Origin: Pseudonocardia alni
Lineage (GTDB): Bacteria > Actinomycetota > Actinomycetes > Mycobacteriales > Pseudonocardiaceae
Assembly (NCBI RefSeq): GCF_002813375.1
Contig: NZ_PHUJ01000003.1
Location: 4,712,001 to 4,776,000 of the forward strand
Length of the DNA: 64,000 nt
Direction: 5' to 3'
Below, piece after piece: positions 14,404 through 23,950 of this stretch (positions are counted from its first letter, which is position 1; each line of letters opens with the position of its first letter). The position numbers were made by a program, and so were the translations under genes. The notes beneath the pieces were generated by a model. That model had not been told where the DNA came from and did no database searches. It was given only the letters and a program-made list of their open reading frames with translations.

Positions 14404-17400
14404 GTGAGCAGCGGGACGACGGGGCAGACCGGGAACACCACGAGCACCGACGGGCCGGGCGGTGATCCCCGCCCCGGGAGCGGTGCCGCCGCGGAGCTCG
14501 TCCGTCTCTACGCCCGGCACACCCCGGAGACCGACGCGACCGGCGGCGCGGAGCTGCCCGGGCCGGCGACCGTCGTCGACACCCATCTCGCGCTCGGCGC
14601 GCACCGCGAACCCGGCCGGGCCGCCGTCCGGGTGGCCGCCGCCGGGGGAGACGCGGTGACGGTCGACATCGTCACCGACGACATGCCCTACATCGTCGAG
14701 TCGGCGCTCGCCGGGATCGGCCGGGCCGGCGGCACCGCGCGGCGCGTCGTGCACCCGATCCTGGTCGTGCACCGCGCCGCCGACGGCACGCTGACCGGCG
14801 TCGACACCGCCGCCGACCCGACCGACCCCACCGAGGGGGCCTCGGTCGAGTCGTGGATGCACGTTGACCTCGTGTCCTCCGGGGACCTCGACCCCGACGC
14901 GCTGCACGCCGAGCTGGAACACACGCTCTCCGCGGTCCGGCAGGTCGTCGACGACACCGCTGCGATGACCCTGCGCGCCCGCGCCCTCGCCGACGACCTC
15001 TCCGGGACCGGTGCCGCCACGGCCGCCGACACCGACGAGGACGACGTGCACCCGGCCGAGGTCGCGGACCTGCTGCGCTGGCTCGTCGACGACCACTTCG
15101 TGTTCGTCGGCTACCGCCACTACTCCCGACGCACCGATGACGGGGGTGGCCCGGACGGGCGCCTGCGGCCCGACACCGACACCGGTCTCGGCGTGCTGCG
15201 CCCCGGCGACGCCGGCGCGAACGTCTTCCTCCCCGAGGAGACCGGCGCCGCCGACCCCGCGGGCCTGCTCCTGTTCACCCGGGCCAGCGAGCGCAGCCGG
15301 GTGCTGCGTGCGGTGCACCCGTACTACGTGGGGGTCCGCACCCGCGACGCCGACGGGACCGTCACCGGCGAGCACCGCTTCCTCGGGATGCTGACCGTCC
15401 CGGCCCGGCACGAGTCGGTCCTGGACATCCCGGTCGTCGCCCGCCGCATCCGCGGCGCCATCCGGCGCGCGGGCTTCCCGGCCGACTCCTACTCCGGGCA
15501 GCAGATGCTCGAGGTGTTCTCCCAGCTGCCGCGCGCGGAGCTGTTCACCTCGTCGCAGAATCGGCTGCACGACACCGCCGTCGGTGTGCTGGAGGCGGGC
15601 GCCCGCCGCGCGGTGCGGCTGTTCGTCCACCCCGACCCGTACCGCCGCTTCCTGTCCTGTCTGGTCTACCTGCCGCGCGACCGCTACACGACCGCGACCC
15701 GGCTGAAGATCACCGACATCCTGCGCACCCGGCTCGGGGGCACCGACGTCAGCTACACCGCGCAGGTCGGCGACGTCGAGCTGGCGCTGCTGCACCTGAC
15801 GATCACCACCGATCCCGGCGCCGAGCCGGTCACGGTGGACCTGGCCGAGCTGCAGGTCCACGTCGCCGAGGCGACCCGCACGTGGGACGACCTGCTCGTC
15901 GCCGCGCTCGGAGACGCCGGGCCCGCCGCCCGCCCGATGCTGGCCGGGGTCCCCGAGTCCTACAAGGCGACGGTGACCCCGCTGCGCGCCGTCGAGGACC
16001 TGCGGCGGCTGATGACGCTGGGGGAGAAGGGCGAGGACGCGTTCGACCTGCGGCTGTACCGCAGCATCGAGGGCGACATCCGGTTCGCGCTCTATGTCGG
16101 CGACGACCCGGTCACCCTCACCGGTGTGCTGCCGCTGCTGCAGCAGCTCGACGTCGAGGTCGTCGACGAGCGGCCCTACGAGTTCCGCCGCCCCGACGGC
16201 CGTCGCTGCTGGCTCTACGACTTCGGGCTCCGGCCCCCGCAGCCCGCCGGAGCCCCCGCGGTCCCGACGGTCACCGTCGAGGACGCCGGGCGACGGTTCG
16301 AGGAGGCGTTCGCCGCGGCCTGGCGGGGCGACGCCGAGTCCGACCGGTTCTCCGCGCTCGTCCTGCGCGCCGGTCTGCACTGGCGCGAGGCCGCCGTCCT
16401 GCGGGCCTACAGCCGCTACACCCGCCAGCTCGGCGGGCTGTTCACCCTGCAGTACACGGCCGGCGTCCTGGTCGCCCACCCGCAGGTCGCGCAGGGTCTG
16501 ATCGCCCTGTTCCGCGCCCGGTTCGACCCGGCCACGGCCGACGCCGACGAGCGCGATGCCGCCCACCAGCGGGCACTGGAGAACGTCACCACCCTGATCG
16601 ACCAGGTCTCCGGCCTCGACGCCGACCGCATCCTGCGTGGCCTGCTGGCCGTCATCGAGGCGACGCTGCGGACCAACTGGTTCCGGGGCCGCCCGTTCTT
16701 CTCCTTCAAGCTGGACCCGGCCGCCGTACCGGACATGCCGCTGCCCCGTCCGCGGTTCGAGATCTTCGTGTACTCGCCCGCGGTGGAGGGCGTGCACCTG
16801 CGGTTCGGCCCGGTCGCCCGCGGCGGTCTGCGCTTCTCCGACCGCCAGCAGGACTACCGCACCGAGGTGCTCGGCCTGGTGAAAGCCCAGGCGGTGAAGA
16901 ACGCCGTCATCGTCCCGGTCGGGGCGAAGGGCGGGTTCGTCGTGCGCAGGCCCGGGCCGGCGCCCGAGCACGTCCGGGACTGCTACCGGACCTTCATCTC
17001 CGGGCTGCTCGACATCACCGACAACCTGCTGACCCACGCCGACGGCGCCACCGAGACGCTGCCGCCCACCGACGTGGTGCGTCACGACGGCGACGACTCC
17101 TACCTCGTCGTCGCCGCGGACAAGGGCACCGCCACGTTCTCCGACCTGGCCAACTCCGTCGCCGAGTCCTACGGCTTCTGGCTGGGCGACGCGTTCGCCT
17201 CCGGCGGCTCGGTCGGCTACGACCACAAGGCCATGGGCATCACCGCCCGCGGCGCGTGGGAGTCGGTCAAGCGGCACTTCCGCGAGCTGGGCGTCGACAC
17301 CCAGCGCGAGGAGTTCACCGTCGTCGGCGTCGGCGACATGTCCGGCGACGTGTTCGGCAACGGGATGCTGCTGTCGGAGCACATCCGGCTCGTCGCCGCG

Positions 17401-19242
17401 TTCGACCACCGGCACGTGTTCGTCGACCCCACCCCGGACGCCGCGACCTCCTACGCCGAGCGTCGCAGGCTGTTCGAGCTGCCGCGCAGCTCCTGGGCCG
17501 ACTACGACACCTCCCTGATCAGCGCCGGTGGCGGGGTGTGGCCGCGGACGGCGAAGAAGGTGCCGGTCGGGCCGGAGATCCGGGCCGCGCTCGGGCTGGC
17601 CGACACGGTCACCGCGATGTCCCCGCCCGAGCTGATCCACGCGATCCTGCTCGCCCCCGCCGACCTGCTGTGGAACGGCGGCATCGGCACCTACGTCAAG
17701 GCGTCCGGCGAGACCGACGGCGAGGTGGGGGACAAGGCCAACGACGCCATCCGCGTCGACGGCCGTGCCCTGCGGGTGCGCGTCGTCGGCGAGGGCGGCA
17801 ACCTCGGGCTCACCCAGCGCGGGCGGATCGAGTTCGCCCGCCACGGCGGCCCGGACGGCGCCGGCGGCCGGGTCAACACCGACGCCATCGACAACTCCGC
17901 GGGTGTCGACTGCTCCGACCACGAGGTCAACATCAAGATCCTGCTGGACCGCCCGGTCGCGGACGGCTCCCTGGACCGCGACGCCCGCAACGAGCTGCTC
18001 GCGTCGATGACCGACGAGGTGTCCGCCCTCGTGCTCGCCGACAACGTCGCGCAGAACCAGGTGCTCGGCGTCGCGCGCGCCCACGCCCCGGGCATGGTGG
18101 GTGTGCACGCCCGGATGGTCACCGACCTCGCCGGGCGCACCGGGCTCGACCGCACGCTGGAGGTCCTGCCCGACGAGGCGGGGTTCGCGCGCCTGGCCGC
18201 CGACGGTCTCGGTCTCACCGGCCCCGAGCTGGCGACGCTGCTCGCCCACACCAAGCTCGACCTCACCCACCGGCTGCTGCAGACCGACCTGCCCGACCTG
18301 CCGGCGTTCGCGCCGACTCTGCCCGGCTACTTCCCGCACCCGCTGCGGGAGCGCTTCGACCACGCCGTGCGCAACCACCCGCTGCGTCGCGAGATCATCG
18401 GTACGTCGCTGGTCAACGACATGGTCGACGGTGCCGGGATCAGCTACGCGTTCCGGCTGGGCGAGGAGATCTCCGCGGGCCCCGACGACGTGCTGCGCGC
18501 CTACACCGTCACCACCCGCGTGTTCGGGCTGCCCGCGCTGTGGGAGGCCGTCCGCCGGGCCGAGGTCGGAGTCCCGATCGCCGACGCGGTGGTGCTGGAG
18601 TCGCGGCGGCTGCTCGACCGGGTGTCGCGCTGGTTCCTGACCAACCGGCCGCAGCCGCTCGCCGTCGGCGCGGAGGTCAACCGGTTCGCCGGCCCCATCG
18701 CGGAGCTGCGGGCGCGGCTGCCCGAGCTGCTGCAGGGCCGCGAGCTCGACGCGGTTCAGGAACGTGCCGCGGAGCTGCGCGCCTGCGGGGTGCCCGAGGA
18801 GATGGTGGAGTCGGCCGCGCTGTCGCTCTACGCCTACGGGCTGCTCGACGTCGTCGAGCTGGTGGAGCTGTCCGACCGCGAGGCCGAACCACGGCCCGGC
18901 GCCGAGGTGGCCCGCCTGTACTACGCGCTGTCCGAGCACCTCGGCGTCGACCAGGTGCTGACCGCGGTGTCCCGGCTCGACCGCGGGGACCGCTGGCACG
19001 CGCTGGCGCGACTCGCGCTGCGTGACGACCTCTACGGGTCGCTGCGCTCGATCACCCTCGACGCGCTGCGCGAGACCCCGCCCGGCACGGGTGTCGACGA
19101 CGCGATCGCCGCCTGGGAGCAGGCGAACTCCTCGAAGCTCGCGCGCGCCCGCAGCGCGCTGGAGGAGATCGGGGCGTCGGCGTCGCTGGACCTCGCGACC
19201 CTGTCGGTGATCTCGCGTCAGCTGCGCGGACTGGCCCGGTAG
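14404..19242 (+). CDS. gdh: NAD-specific glutamate dehydrogenase, large type
   Basis: About 1,612 residues, the size of the ~180-kDa NAD-GDH class known from Streptomyces and mycobacteria. It deaminates glutamate to 2-oxoglutarate and ammonium with NAD+. The catalytic core contains RGGLRFSDRQQDYRTE, then KAQAVKNAVIVPVGAKGGFV with conserved lysines (GAKGGF at residues 840-845). Downstream is the Rossmann region with GVGDMSGDVFGNGM. The large N-terminal section carries regulatory ACT-like parts. I chose GTG 14404 because GGAG lies 6 bases upstream and a TAGGGT box lies between it and the earlier in-frame ATG 14341. In M. tuberculosis the homologue is regulated by GarA; that control cannot be seen here. 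Confidence 0.95.
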   Translation: MSSGTTGQTGNTTSTDGPGGDPRPGSGAAAELVRLYARHTPETDATGGAELPGPATVVDTHLALGAHREPGRAAVRVAAAGGDAVTVDIVTDDMPYIVESALAGIGRAGGTARRVVHPILVVHRAADGTLTGVDTAADPTDPTEGASVESWMHVDLVSSGDLDPDALHAELEHTLSAVRQVVDDTAAMTLRARALADDLSGTGAATAADTDEDDVHPAEVADLLRWLVDDHFVFVGYRHYSRRTDDGGGPDGRLRPDTDTGLGVLRPGDAGANVFLPEETGAADPAGLLLFTRASERSRVLRAVHPYYVGVRTRDADGTVTGEHRFLGMLTVPARHESVLDIPVVARRIRGAIRRAGFPADSYSGQQMLEVFSQLPRAELFTSSQNRLHDTAVGVLEAGARRAVRLFVHPDPYRRFLSCLVYLPRDRYTTATRLKITDILRTRLGGTDVSYTAQVGDVELALLHLTITTDPGAEPVTVDLAELQVHVAEATRTWDDLLVAALGDAGPAARPMLAGVPESYKATVTPLRAVEDLRRLMTLGEKGEDAFDLRLYRSIEGDIRFALYVGDDPVTLTGVLPLLQQLDVEVVDERPYEFRRPDGRRCWLYDFGLRPPQPAGAPAVPTVTVEDAGRRFEEAFAAAWRGDAESDRFSALVLRAGLHWREAAVLRAYSRYTRQLGGLFTLQYTAGVLVAHPQVAQGLIALFRARFDPATADADERDAAHQRALENVTTLIDQVSGLDADRILRGLLAVIEATLRTNWFRGRPFFSFKLDPAAVPDMPLPRPRFEIFVYSPAVEGVHLRFGPVARGGLRFSDRQQDYRTEVLGLVKAQAVKNAVIVPVGAKGGFVVRRPGPAPEHVRDCYRTFISGLLDITDNLLTHADGATETLPPTDVVRHDGDDSYLVVAADKGTATFSDLANSVAESYGFWLGDAFASGGSVGYDHKAMGITARGAWESVKRHFRELGVDTQREEFTVVGVGDMSGDVFGNGMLLSEHIRLVAAFDHRHVFVDPTPDAATSYAERRRLFELPRSSWADYDTSLISAGGGVWPRTAKKVPVGPEIRAALGLADTVTAMSPPELIHAILLAPADLLWNGGIGTYVKASGETDGEVGDKANDAIRVDGRALRVRVVGEGGNLGLTQRGRIEFARHGGPDGAGGRVNTDAIDNSAGVDCSDHEVNIKILLDRPVADGSLDRDARNELLASMTDEVSALVLADNVAQNQVLGVARAHAPGMVGVHARMVTDLAGRTGLDRTLEVLPDEAGFARLAADGLGLTGPELATLLAHTKLDLTHRLLQTDLPDLPAFAPTLPGYFPHPLRERFDHAVRNHPLRREIIGTSLVNDMVDGAGISYAFRLGEEISAGPDDVLRAYTVTTRVFGLPALWEAVRRAEVGVPIADAVVLESRRLLDRVSRWFLTNRPQPLAVGAEVNRFAGPIAELRARLPELLQGRELDAVQERAAELRACGVPEEMVESAALSLYAYGLLDVVELVELSDREAEPRPGAEVARLYYALSEHLGVDQVLTAVSRLDRGDRWHALARLALRDDLYGSLRSITLDALRETPPGTGVDDAIAAWEQANSSKLARARSALEEIGASASLDLATLSVISRQLRGLAR

Positions 19243-19251
19243 GAGCTCCCC

Positions 19252-19677
19252 GTGACCGCCTTCGTCGCCGAGGTCCCGCTGCGCTGGACCGACCAGGACG
19301 CCTACCGCCACGTCAACCACGCCCGGATCGTCACGCTCGTCGAGGAGGCCCGCGTCGCGCTGGCCTTCACCGCCGCCGGGCGGGAGGGGCTCGCCGGGTT
19401 CTCCTCCGGGCTGCTCGTCGCCGGGCTGCACGTGGAGTACAAGCGGCAGCTGCCGTGGCGGCCCGAGCCGCTGCGGTGCGCGATCACCGTGCGGGAGCTG
19501 CGGGCCGCGTCGTTCGTCCTCGACTACGCCCTGCACGACGGGCCCGGCGCGGGCGACCCGGTCGCGGTCACCGCCTGGACCCGGATGGCCCTCTACGACC
19601 TCGAGGCGGACCGGGTCCGCCGGCTCACCGTCGACGAGCGGAACTTCCTCGAGCGCCACCTGGGAGGCGTGTCGTGA
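19252..19677 (+). CDS. Acyl-CoA thioesterase, 4HBT hotdog family
   Basis: 141 residues, one hotdog domain. The N-terminal RWTDQDAYRHVNHARIVTLVEEAR is the 4HBT signature: the DxxxHVNH segment carries the catalytic acid and the helix that packs in the sheet. The C-terminal half has VEYKRQLPW, typical of YbgC/FcbC-type enzymes. It would hydrolyse a short or medium acyl-CoA; the substrate is unknown. GTG 19252 has GGAG 8 bases upstream. It starts 9 bases after gdh, so it is probably co-transcribed. The same gdh-thioesterase order occurs in mycobacteria, as I recall. Confidence 0.9.
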   Translation: MTAFVAEVPLRWTDQDAYRHVNHARIVTLVEEARVALAFTAAGREGLAGFSSGLLVAGLHVEYKRQLPWRPEPLRCAITVRELRAASFVLDYALHDGPGAGDPVAVTAWTRMALYDLEADRVRRLTVDERNFLERHLGGVS

Positions 19678-20318
19678 CCCTGCGACTGGCGGACGCGACC
19701 GAGCGCGACGACCTCGGCGCGTTCACCGCGCGCGTCGCCCGGCTCGACCAGAGCGCCACGATCCGGCTCACAGCCGGTTCCGGCCGGGTCACCGCGTGGG
19801 CCCGCACCCCGTTCGACGTGCTCGTGACCCGATCGGTGGCCGGGGAGCTCGACCCGGCGCTGCCGGTCACGGCGCAGGCGTCGACGCTGCTGACGGCGCT
19901 GGCCGTCGACCGTTCCGCCGCGGTCGACCCCGGCCCGCCCGCGCCGTGGCTCGACGAGCTCCCGCCCGACGACGGCTGGTCCCGGGTCGACGACGTCCCC
20001 GCCGCGGAGCTCGACGAGCTCGCCGACCGGGGGCTGGCACTGGCCCGCGAGCACGCAGGCCCGATGGGGCCGCCGGCGTCGCTGCTGGACCAGACGGTAC
20101 TGACGGTGTCCCCGCCGGACGCGGGCCGCCCGGTGACCGTGCCGATGCGGGTGCTGTTCGCGATGTCCGGGATGGGTTTCCTCGGCTCGGCGCCGCAGGA
20201 GACCGACGGGCCGCGGGTGCGGGTGTCCGCGTCGGGGTCGTGGATGCGGCTCGACGCCCGGTACGGGGCGGTGGTGAAGCGGCGCGTGGTGTCGCTGCCG
20301 CTGTCGGTCGCGCGCTGA
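19674..20318 (+). CDS. Conserved hypothetical protein
   Basis: 214 residues. GTG 19674 overlaps the thioesterase stop (GTGA), which fixes the start and implies translational coupling. The chain is mixed alpha/beta. Readable segments include the N-terminal DATERDDLGAFTARVARLDQSATIRL and a C-terminal half with VPMRVLFAMSGMGFLG and VRVSASGSWMRLDARYGAVVKRR. No catalytic motif, signal peptide or membrane segment is seen. The position after the thioesterase fits a small conserved actinobacterial unit downstream of gdh (Rv2474c position in M. tuberculosis, from memory). Function unknown. Confidence 0.8.
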   Translation: MTLRLADATERDDLGAFTARVARLDQSATIRLTAGSGRVTAWARTPFDVLVTRSVAGELDPALPVTAQASTLLTALAVDRSAAVDPGPPAPWLDELPPDDGWSRVDDVPAAELDELADRGLALAREHAGPMGPPASLLDQTVLTVSPPDAGRPVTVPMRVLFAMSGMGFLGSAPQETDGPRVRVSASGSWMRLDARYGAVVKRRVVSLPLSVAR

Positions 20319-20344
20319 CGGTCCGAGCCCGCAGCCGGGACGGG

Positions 20345-23300
20345 TCAGGTCAGGTTCAGCACGCTGACCGCGCCGTCGCCGGTGACCCAGCCGGTGCGGC
20401 CGTCGGGGGCGACCGCGACGGCGGTCGGGTTCGGGGCGACGTCGGTGGTCCCGGTGACCTGCCAGGACCCGGTGTCGACCGTGACGAGAGCCTGCCGGGT
20501 CGCGACGTAGAGGTGGCGGCCGTCGGGGGCGAAGGCCATGCCGGTGGCGCCGCCGTCGACCTGCACGGTCGCGATCTCGCGGCCGTCGGCGGGGTCCAGG
20601 ACGGTCACGGTGCCGGACTCCGGGCCGCCGACCGCGACCACGGTCCGCGGGACCGACGCGGGGCTGACGGCCAGGGACTCCGCGCCGCCACGCACCGGGA
20701 AGCTGCCGAGCACGGTGAGGCTGTCCGGGTCGAGGACGGTGAGCTGGTCGGCGCCGCGGGTGGCGAGGTAGACGCGGTCTCCCGCGTCGTTCGTGGCGCT
20801 CGCGTACGGGTCGCGGGACACCGGCACGGTCCGGGTGACGGTGCCCGCGTTCGGGTCGAGCTCCTCCACGGTGGCGTCCGCGCGGGACGGCACGTAGAGG
20901 AACCGGCCGTCGGGGGACACCGCGGCCGCGGCCGGGTCCCCGCCGACGGCAGCGGTCGAGACGACGGTCCGCCCCGGCACGTCGACGACGGCGATCTGCC
21001 CGCCGCCCTGACCGGCGGTGCTGACGTAGGCGCGGGTGCCGTCCGGAGAGGTCACCACCCCCTGCGGGGCGGCCGGGAGCTCGATCTCCCCGGTGACGGC
21101 GTCGGACGCGGTGTCGACGACCGCGAGCCGGTCCGCGTCACGGACCGCGACGAGGGCCGTCGAGCCGTCCGGGGCGGCCGCGACGGCGACCGGGGCGCCG
21201 CCGAGGGGCACGGTCGCCCGCACCGTCGGCTGTGCCAGGCTCGCCCCGGACGCGACCGCTTCCGGACGCGGCCCCGTGCCCGGACCGGCCGAGACGGCGG
21301 GCCGGGTCGCGTTCGCGCCCGGGTCGGACTGGCTGGGCGACAGCATCGCCCACAGCGTCAGCGCGCCGAGCAGCACGATCGCCAGCGCGATCGCGAGCCC
21401 GGCCGCGGACGGGCTGCGACGGCCGTTGCGCGGCTTCGCCGACATGATCGCCTCGCGGCGCGGGGTGACCGGCGGCTTCTCGCCGGTCACCGCGGCGTGG
21501 GCGGCGGCCTCCGCGGCCGCGGGCTGGACCGCGGTGCCCGGACCGGTGTCGCTGACCGTGCCGTCCCGGCCGGACGCGGCGCGGGCGGCGGCCACCGAGA
21601 CGGCCCCGACCGAGGCCGCGGCGGCCGCGTTGCGGCTGGTCGTCGAGGCGTCCGACCGGTCCGGGTCCGAGAGGCCGGTCGTGTCGTCCGCCGCCGGGGC
21701 GTCCGGGTGTCCGGTGACTGGGGTGAGGCCCTGCAGCGTGGGTGGCTCGCCGTCGGTCCCGACGGGCCGCAGGACGACGGTGGTCTCGTTCTCGGACGGG
21801 GCGTCCGGTCGCGGTGCGGGCCGCCCGTCCGGTCCTCCGGGGCCCAGGCGGTCCGGGGCGGGGGCCCAGGAACGGGCACCGGGGGCGCCGTTCGACGGGT
21901 GGGCGCCGGTACCGGGCCCGTCCGGGCGGCCACCGGCCCCCGGGGCACCGGGCCGGTCGGTCGGAGACGAACCGAAGCCCTGCCCACCGGGGCGGTCGAC
22001 GGGGTACGCCCCCGTGCCCGGACCACCGGAGCGGTCGGTCGGGAACGCGCCGGTGCCCGGTCCCGTGGGCCGGTCGGTGGGGAGTGAGCCGGTGCCCGGT
22101 CCGCCGGGCCGGTCGGTGGGGTACGCCCCGGTGCCCGGCCCGCCGCGCCGCTCGTCCGGGCCCGCGCCGGGGGCGGGGAACGTCCCGGTCCGCGCCGGTC
22201 CGGAGAACGCAGCGGCTGCGTGACCCGGGGCCGACCCGGAGCGCGACGGCGGGTCGCCGTACGACCCCGGCGTCGGGAACGCGACGTTGCGGGACGGTGC
22301 GGCGTCGTCCGTGGGCGGACGGCCGGTGTCCCACGCCGGGGCGTCCCGGTCCCACGCGGACGGCCCGCCGACGGAGGAACCCGGACCGCCGTCCGGGCCC
22401 CAGGCCGTGCCCCGGGGGGCATCGCCGTCCCGCGAGGAGTCGTCCCGGGCGGAACCCTCACCGGTGGTGTCGTCACGGTGGACGTCGTCGGAGGAGGGCC
22501 CGTCGCTGTCGGGCGCGGAGGCCGCGGTGTCGGCGCGGGAGCGCCACGGGTCGTCGGCGCGGCCCGGGAGCCGGCCGAAGCCGCTGCCCGAGTCGCCGCC
22601 GGCGGTGGCGAACAGGTCGTTGCCCGACAGCCCGGCCATCGCCGGACCGGACGGGGCCCCACCCATGGCCGGACGGGGCACCGGACGCTGCTCCGGGCCC
22701 GCGGGCGCGGGAGGTCTGCGACCGGGCATCGTCGGTCGGTTCCCGGACGGCGGGGTCGAGGGCCGCGCGGGCGGCTGCTCGGTCCGGTCGTCGGAGGAGT
22801 CCGCGCTCGGGTAGTGCCCGATCAGTGCGCCGGGCGGCAGGATGTCGGTCTCCGGGCCGTCGGCGCCGCTGCGCGCCGGGCGGGGCGGCCACCGCTTGGT
22901 GGTGTGCTGTCCCGCGGCGTCGCGGTCCCCGGCGCCGGAGCCGCCGGACTCCGTGGTGTCCCCGGCCGAGGGCGACGGGGCGGCGTCCTGGTCCGGGGTG
23001 GAGCCGGCGGTGGGGCGGGTGCTGTCGCCGAGCGGCCGCGGGGTGGGCGCGATCGGCGGGACGACGGTCGGTGCGGGTGCGGTCACCGGGACACCGTCCG
23101 GCCCGGGACCGGCATCGGTGCGACGACCGCCCTCCGCGGGGGTGGCGGCGGGGTCGGGCCGGTTCGCACCGGGCCCGGGGCCGGGACGTCCCGTTTGCGT
23201 GGGGTCCGGCCGGGGCGCCGACGGGACGGTGCCCGCCGCGTCCACCCCGGGAGCCGACGGGGAGACGTCCGACGAGCCGGACCGGGGAGTCGCCGGAACG

Positions 23301-23914
23301 GCGTCCGCCGGGCCGGGACGGGGTGCCGCCGGGCCGCCGTCCGTCGGGTCCGGCCGCGGTGACGCCGGCGTGGCGTCGGCCGGGCCGGGCGTCGGCGCGG
23401 CCGGGATGCCGCCGGTCGCGGGCGGTGTCCCGCCCGGTGTGCCCGGCGCGAACGACGGCGGCGGCGCGAAGCGGTCCGCCGGGGTGTGCAGGGGGTCGAG
23501 ACCGTCGTCGCCGGGTTCGTCGGGCAGCGGCCCGACGCCCAGCGGGTCGTCGCCGAGGTCGCCGAGATCGGCGTAGTCACCCGCATCCGACGGCGGTTCG
23601 GGGGCAGCGGGCCGCGGTCCCGGGGTGGGACGTGGGGCGGGCGCGGGATCCCGTTCGCGGGACACCAGTTCGGTGAACCCGGTCGGGGTCGGCTCGCGCC
23701 GGGCGCCGTCGTCCTCGGACGTGGCCTCCGGCTCCGGGGGCTCGCCCGAGCCGGACCGCATGACCAGGTCGACCAGGGAGCCGGGGACCACCGGCACGCG
23801 GCCGGTCCGGATCGCCTCGCCGAGCCCGTCGGGGTTCGGTTCGGGGTCCGGCGGGCCGTCGGCACGCCGGGGGGAGCGGTCGTCGGGGCCCGGGTGACCG
23901 GGCGCCGACGTCAT
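20345..23914 (-). CDS. Membrane-anchored beta-propeller protein with long disordered N-terminus
   Basis: About 1,189 residues from ATG 23914; GTG 23938 is an in-frame alternative and neither has a strong ribosome site. Residues 1 to ~800 are Pro/Gly/Asp/Ser-rich, disordered, and include 13-residue repeats. One membrane helix follows near 840-860 (AGLAIALAIVLLGALTLWAM) after a Lys/Arg-rich segment, so the N-terminus should be cytoplasmic and the C-terminus outside. About 890-1189 is a YVTN/YncE-type propeller with repeats such as VTSPDGTRAYVST, VSPDGRFLYVPS and FAPDGRHLYVATR. No enzyme motif is seen; a scaffold or surface binding role is likely. It lies 36 bases after the DivIVA-like gene and is probably co-transcribed with it. 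Confidence 0.8.
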   Translation of the reverse strand: MTSAPGHPGPDDRSPRRADGPPDPEPNPDGLGEAIRTGRVPVVPGSLVDLVMRSGSGEPPEPEATSEDDGARREPTPTGFTELVSRERDPAPAPRPTPGPRPAAPEPPSDAGDYADLGDLGDDPLGVGPLPDEPGDDGLDPLHTPADRFAPPPSFAPGTPGGTPPATGGIPAAPTPGPADATPASPRPDPTDGGPAAPRPGPADAVPATPRSGSSDVSPSAPGVDAAGTVPSAPRPDPTQTGRPGPGPGANRPDPAATPAEGGRRTDAGPGPDGVPVTAPAPTVVPPIAPTPRPLGDSTRPTAGSTPDQDAAPSPSAGDTTESGGSGAGDRDAAGQHTTKRWPPRPARSGADGPETDILPPGALIGHYPSADSSDDRTEQPPARPSTPPSGNRPTMPGRRPPAPAGPEQRPVPRPAMGGAPSGPAMAGLSGNDLFATAGGDSGSGFGRLPGRADDPWRSRADTAASAPDSDGPSSDDVHRDDTTGEGSARDDSSRDGDAPRGTAWGPDGGPGSSVGGPSAWDRDAPAWDTGRPPTDDAAPSRNVAFPTPGSYGDPPSRSGSAPGHAAAAFSGPARTGTFPAPGAGPDERRGGPGTGAYPTDRPGGPGTGSLPTDRPTGPGTGAFPTDRSGGPGTGAYPVDRPGGQGFGSSPTDRPGAPGAGGRPDGPGTGAHPSNGAPGARSWAPAPDRLGPGGPDGRPAPRPDAPSENETTVVLRPVGTDGEPPTLQGLTPVTGHPDAPAADDTTGLSDPDRSDASTTSRNAAAAASVGAVSVAAARAASGRDGTVSDTGPGTAVQPAAAEAAAHAAVTGEKPPVTPRREAIMSAKPRNGRRSPSAAGLAIALAIVLLGALTLWAMLSPSQSDPGANATRPAVSAGPGTGPRPEAVASGASLAQPTVRATVPLGGAPVAVAAAPDGSTALVAVRDADRLAVVDTASDAVTGEIELPAAPQGVVTSPDGTRAYVSTAGQGGGQIAVVDVPGRTVVSTAAVGGDPAAAAVSPDGRFLYVPSRADATVEELDPNAGTVTRTVPVSRDPYASATNDAGDRVYLATRGADQLTVLDPDSLTVLGSFPVRGGAESLAVSPASVPRTVVAVGGPESGTVTVLDPADGREIATVQVDGGATGMAFAPDGRHLYVATRQALVTVDTGSWQVTGTTDVAPNPTAVAVAPDGRTGWVTGDGAVSVLNLT
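21950..22145 (-). repeat. 39-bp coding repeats (13-residue GPGTGAYPTDRPG units)
   Basis: Five or six imperfect in-frame copies of a 13-residue unit GGPGTGAYPTDRP occur in the disordered part of the propeller protein, with variants such as TGPGTGAFPTDRS. The limits are approximate. The period is a multiple of three. Confidence 0.8.
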
Positions 23915-23950
23915 GCGTTCTGCGGCGGTCGGGTGCACATAACGATTCGA

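Noticed and set aside
14158..19659. 1,833-codon open frame on the minus strand across gdh
   Set aside because: It is antisense to a clear NAD-glutamate dehydrogenase gene and has no family features. Such mirror frames are a known effect of GC-rich third codon positions.
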